NCBI GenBank assembly: GCA_958429225.1
Contig: CAUAJB010000056.1
Span: forward strand, 1-13,252
Direction: 5' to 3'
Source of the DNA: an uncultured Collinsella sp.
GTDB lineage: Bacteria; Actinomycetota; Coriobacteriia; Coriobacteriales; Coriobacteriaceae
DNA: 13,252 nucleotides
Shown here in pieces: positions 13,019 to 13,252 of this stretch. Every line of letters starts with the position of its first letter. The stretch's first letter is position 1. The notes below the pieces were generated by a model. The model did no database searches. It saw nothing but the letters and a program-made list of their open reading frames with translations, and had not been told where the DNA came from. A program made the translations under genes and the position numbers.

Positions 13019-13070
13019 GTGGTCTTGGGACAATGCGTACACCACCGAGCGTACGCCCCTAGAGGACCAC
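13019..13070 (-). promoter_or_regulatory. Structured leader hairpin ahead of rplC
   Basis: GTGGTC (13019-13024) pairs with GACCAC (13065-13070), GGG (13027-13029) with CCC (13057-13059), and GCGTAC (13035-13040) with GTACGC (13051-13056), leaving a ten-base apical loop. The element ends 20 bases before the TTG start of rplC, so it covers the initiation region. It could be a ribosomal-protein-binding leader or control translation start. I cannot match it to a named leader family. Confidence 0.4.
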
Positions 13071-13182
13071 TACTTACACGACGTGCTCCCCAGCCTTGTA
13101 TTTCGCCCGGACTACCTGACAACCCTATTAAGCAGGCATTTTGTCCAGCCAGAATACTCCCCTGGTTACACACAGCTGTCTA

Positions 13183-13208
13183 GTATACACGGCTGCGGGC
13201 GTATCCAT
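13183..13208 (-). promoter_or_regulatory. 26-bp shared element upstream of rplC, candidate promoter
   Basis: This is the second copy of the element at 11318-11343 (23 of 26 bases identical). Read on the minus strand it begins ATGGATACGCCC and ends CCGTGTATAC; the next base completes TATACT, a good -10 box. Transcription from it would give a leader of about 180 bases including the hairpin at 13019-13070. The spacing of TGGATA to TATACT is 14 bases, too short for a classic sigma-70 promoter, so the exact promoter logic is unclear. The rest of 12999-13252 shows no gene. Confidence 0.5.
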
Positions 13209-13252
13209 CGAGATTCATATTTCACTCACATTGTTTACGCAGGTAAAGTGCG

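Noticed and set aside
12883..13173. Minus-strand open reading frame over the rplC leader, considered as a leader peptide or rpsJ remnant
   Set aside because: The translation has no similarity to S10, overlaps the start of rplC in another frame, and lacks a ribosome site.
1..13252. tRNA, rRNA, defence-system or phage genes
   Set aside because: No tRNA-like cloverleaf, rRNA segment, nuclease-immunity cluster or phage gene could be recognised on either strand; apart from the transposase island the genes are core metabolism and ribosome.

Overview
The window looks like chromosomal DNA from a high-GC actinobacterium of the class Coriobacteriia, most likely Collinsella or a near relative. I base this on codon usage, the style of the ribosomal proteins and the gene set; I ran no database search, so the genus is an inference. 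Almost everything is ordinary bacterial core genome, with one accessory island at about 6,078-7,149.

Left part (1-4,049). A possible 10-codon tail of an upstream gene ends at a bidirectional terminator. ridA (RidA/YjgF enamine deaminase) is on the minus strand. Divergent from it is a two-gene plus-strand unit: an 830-residue peptidase-U32/DUF3656 protein of the RNA-hydroxylase (RlhA/TrhP) type, then an RluA-family pseudouridine synthase 15 bases later. Both are probably RNA-modification enzymes. This unit ends at a pair of convergent hairpin terminators.

Middle part (4,064-6,112, minus strand). A Gfo/Idh/MocA NAD(P)-dependent oxidoreductase is followed 3 bases later by a DeoR/GlpR-family repressor, which looks like an autoregulated catabolic unit of unknown substrate. 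The upstream region carries two oppositely oriented clusters of three TGCGT-type half-sites at near-helical spacing, a good candidate for the repressor's operator.

Island (6,078-7,149). A single Y1/HUH transposase of the REP-associated (RAYT) type is flanked by four copies of a 31-bp REP-like repeat. Two form an 84-bp inverted pair (REPIN-like) upstream of the gene. One of the two downstream copies is translated as the end of the transposase. This is the strongest candidate for an unusual system in the window.

Right part (7,149-13,252, minus strand). An S10-type ribosomal operon runs in the order rplC, rplD, rplW, rplB, rpsS, rplV, rpsC, rplP, rpmC, rpsQ, rplN, rplX. It ends at a strong intrinsic terminator directly after rplX, so the usual continuation (rplE, rpsN, rpsH and so on) is missing. 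rpsJ is not seen in the 254 bases before rplC. Three non-coding stretches in or before the operon (12,999-13,252; 11,238-11,416; 7,898-8,015) contain strong hairpins. The first two share a sharply bounded 26-bp element that looks promoter-related. The operon therefore seems divided into separately controlled segments: rplC-D-W, rplB to rpsQ, and rplN-rplX.
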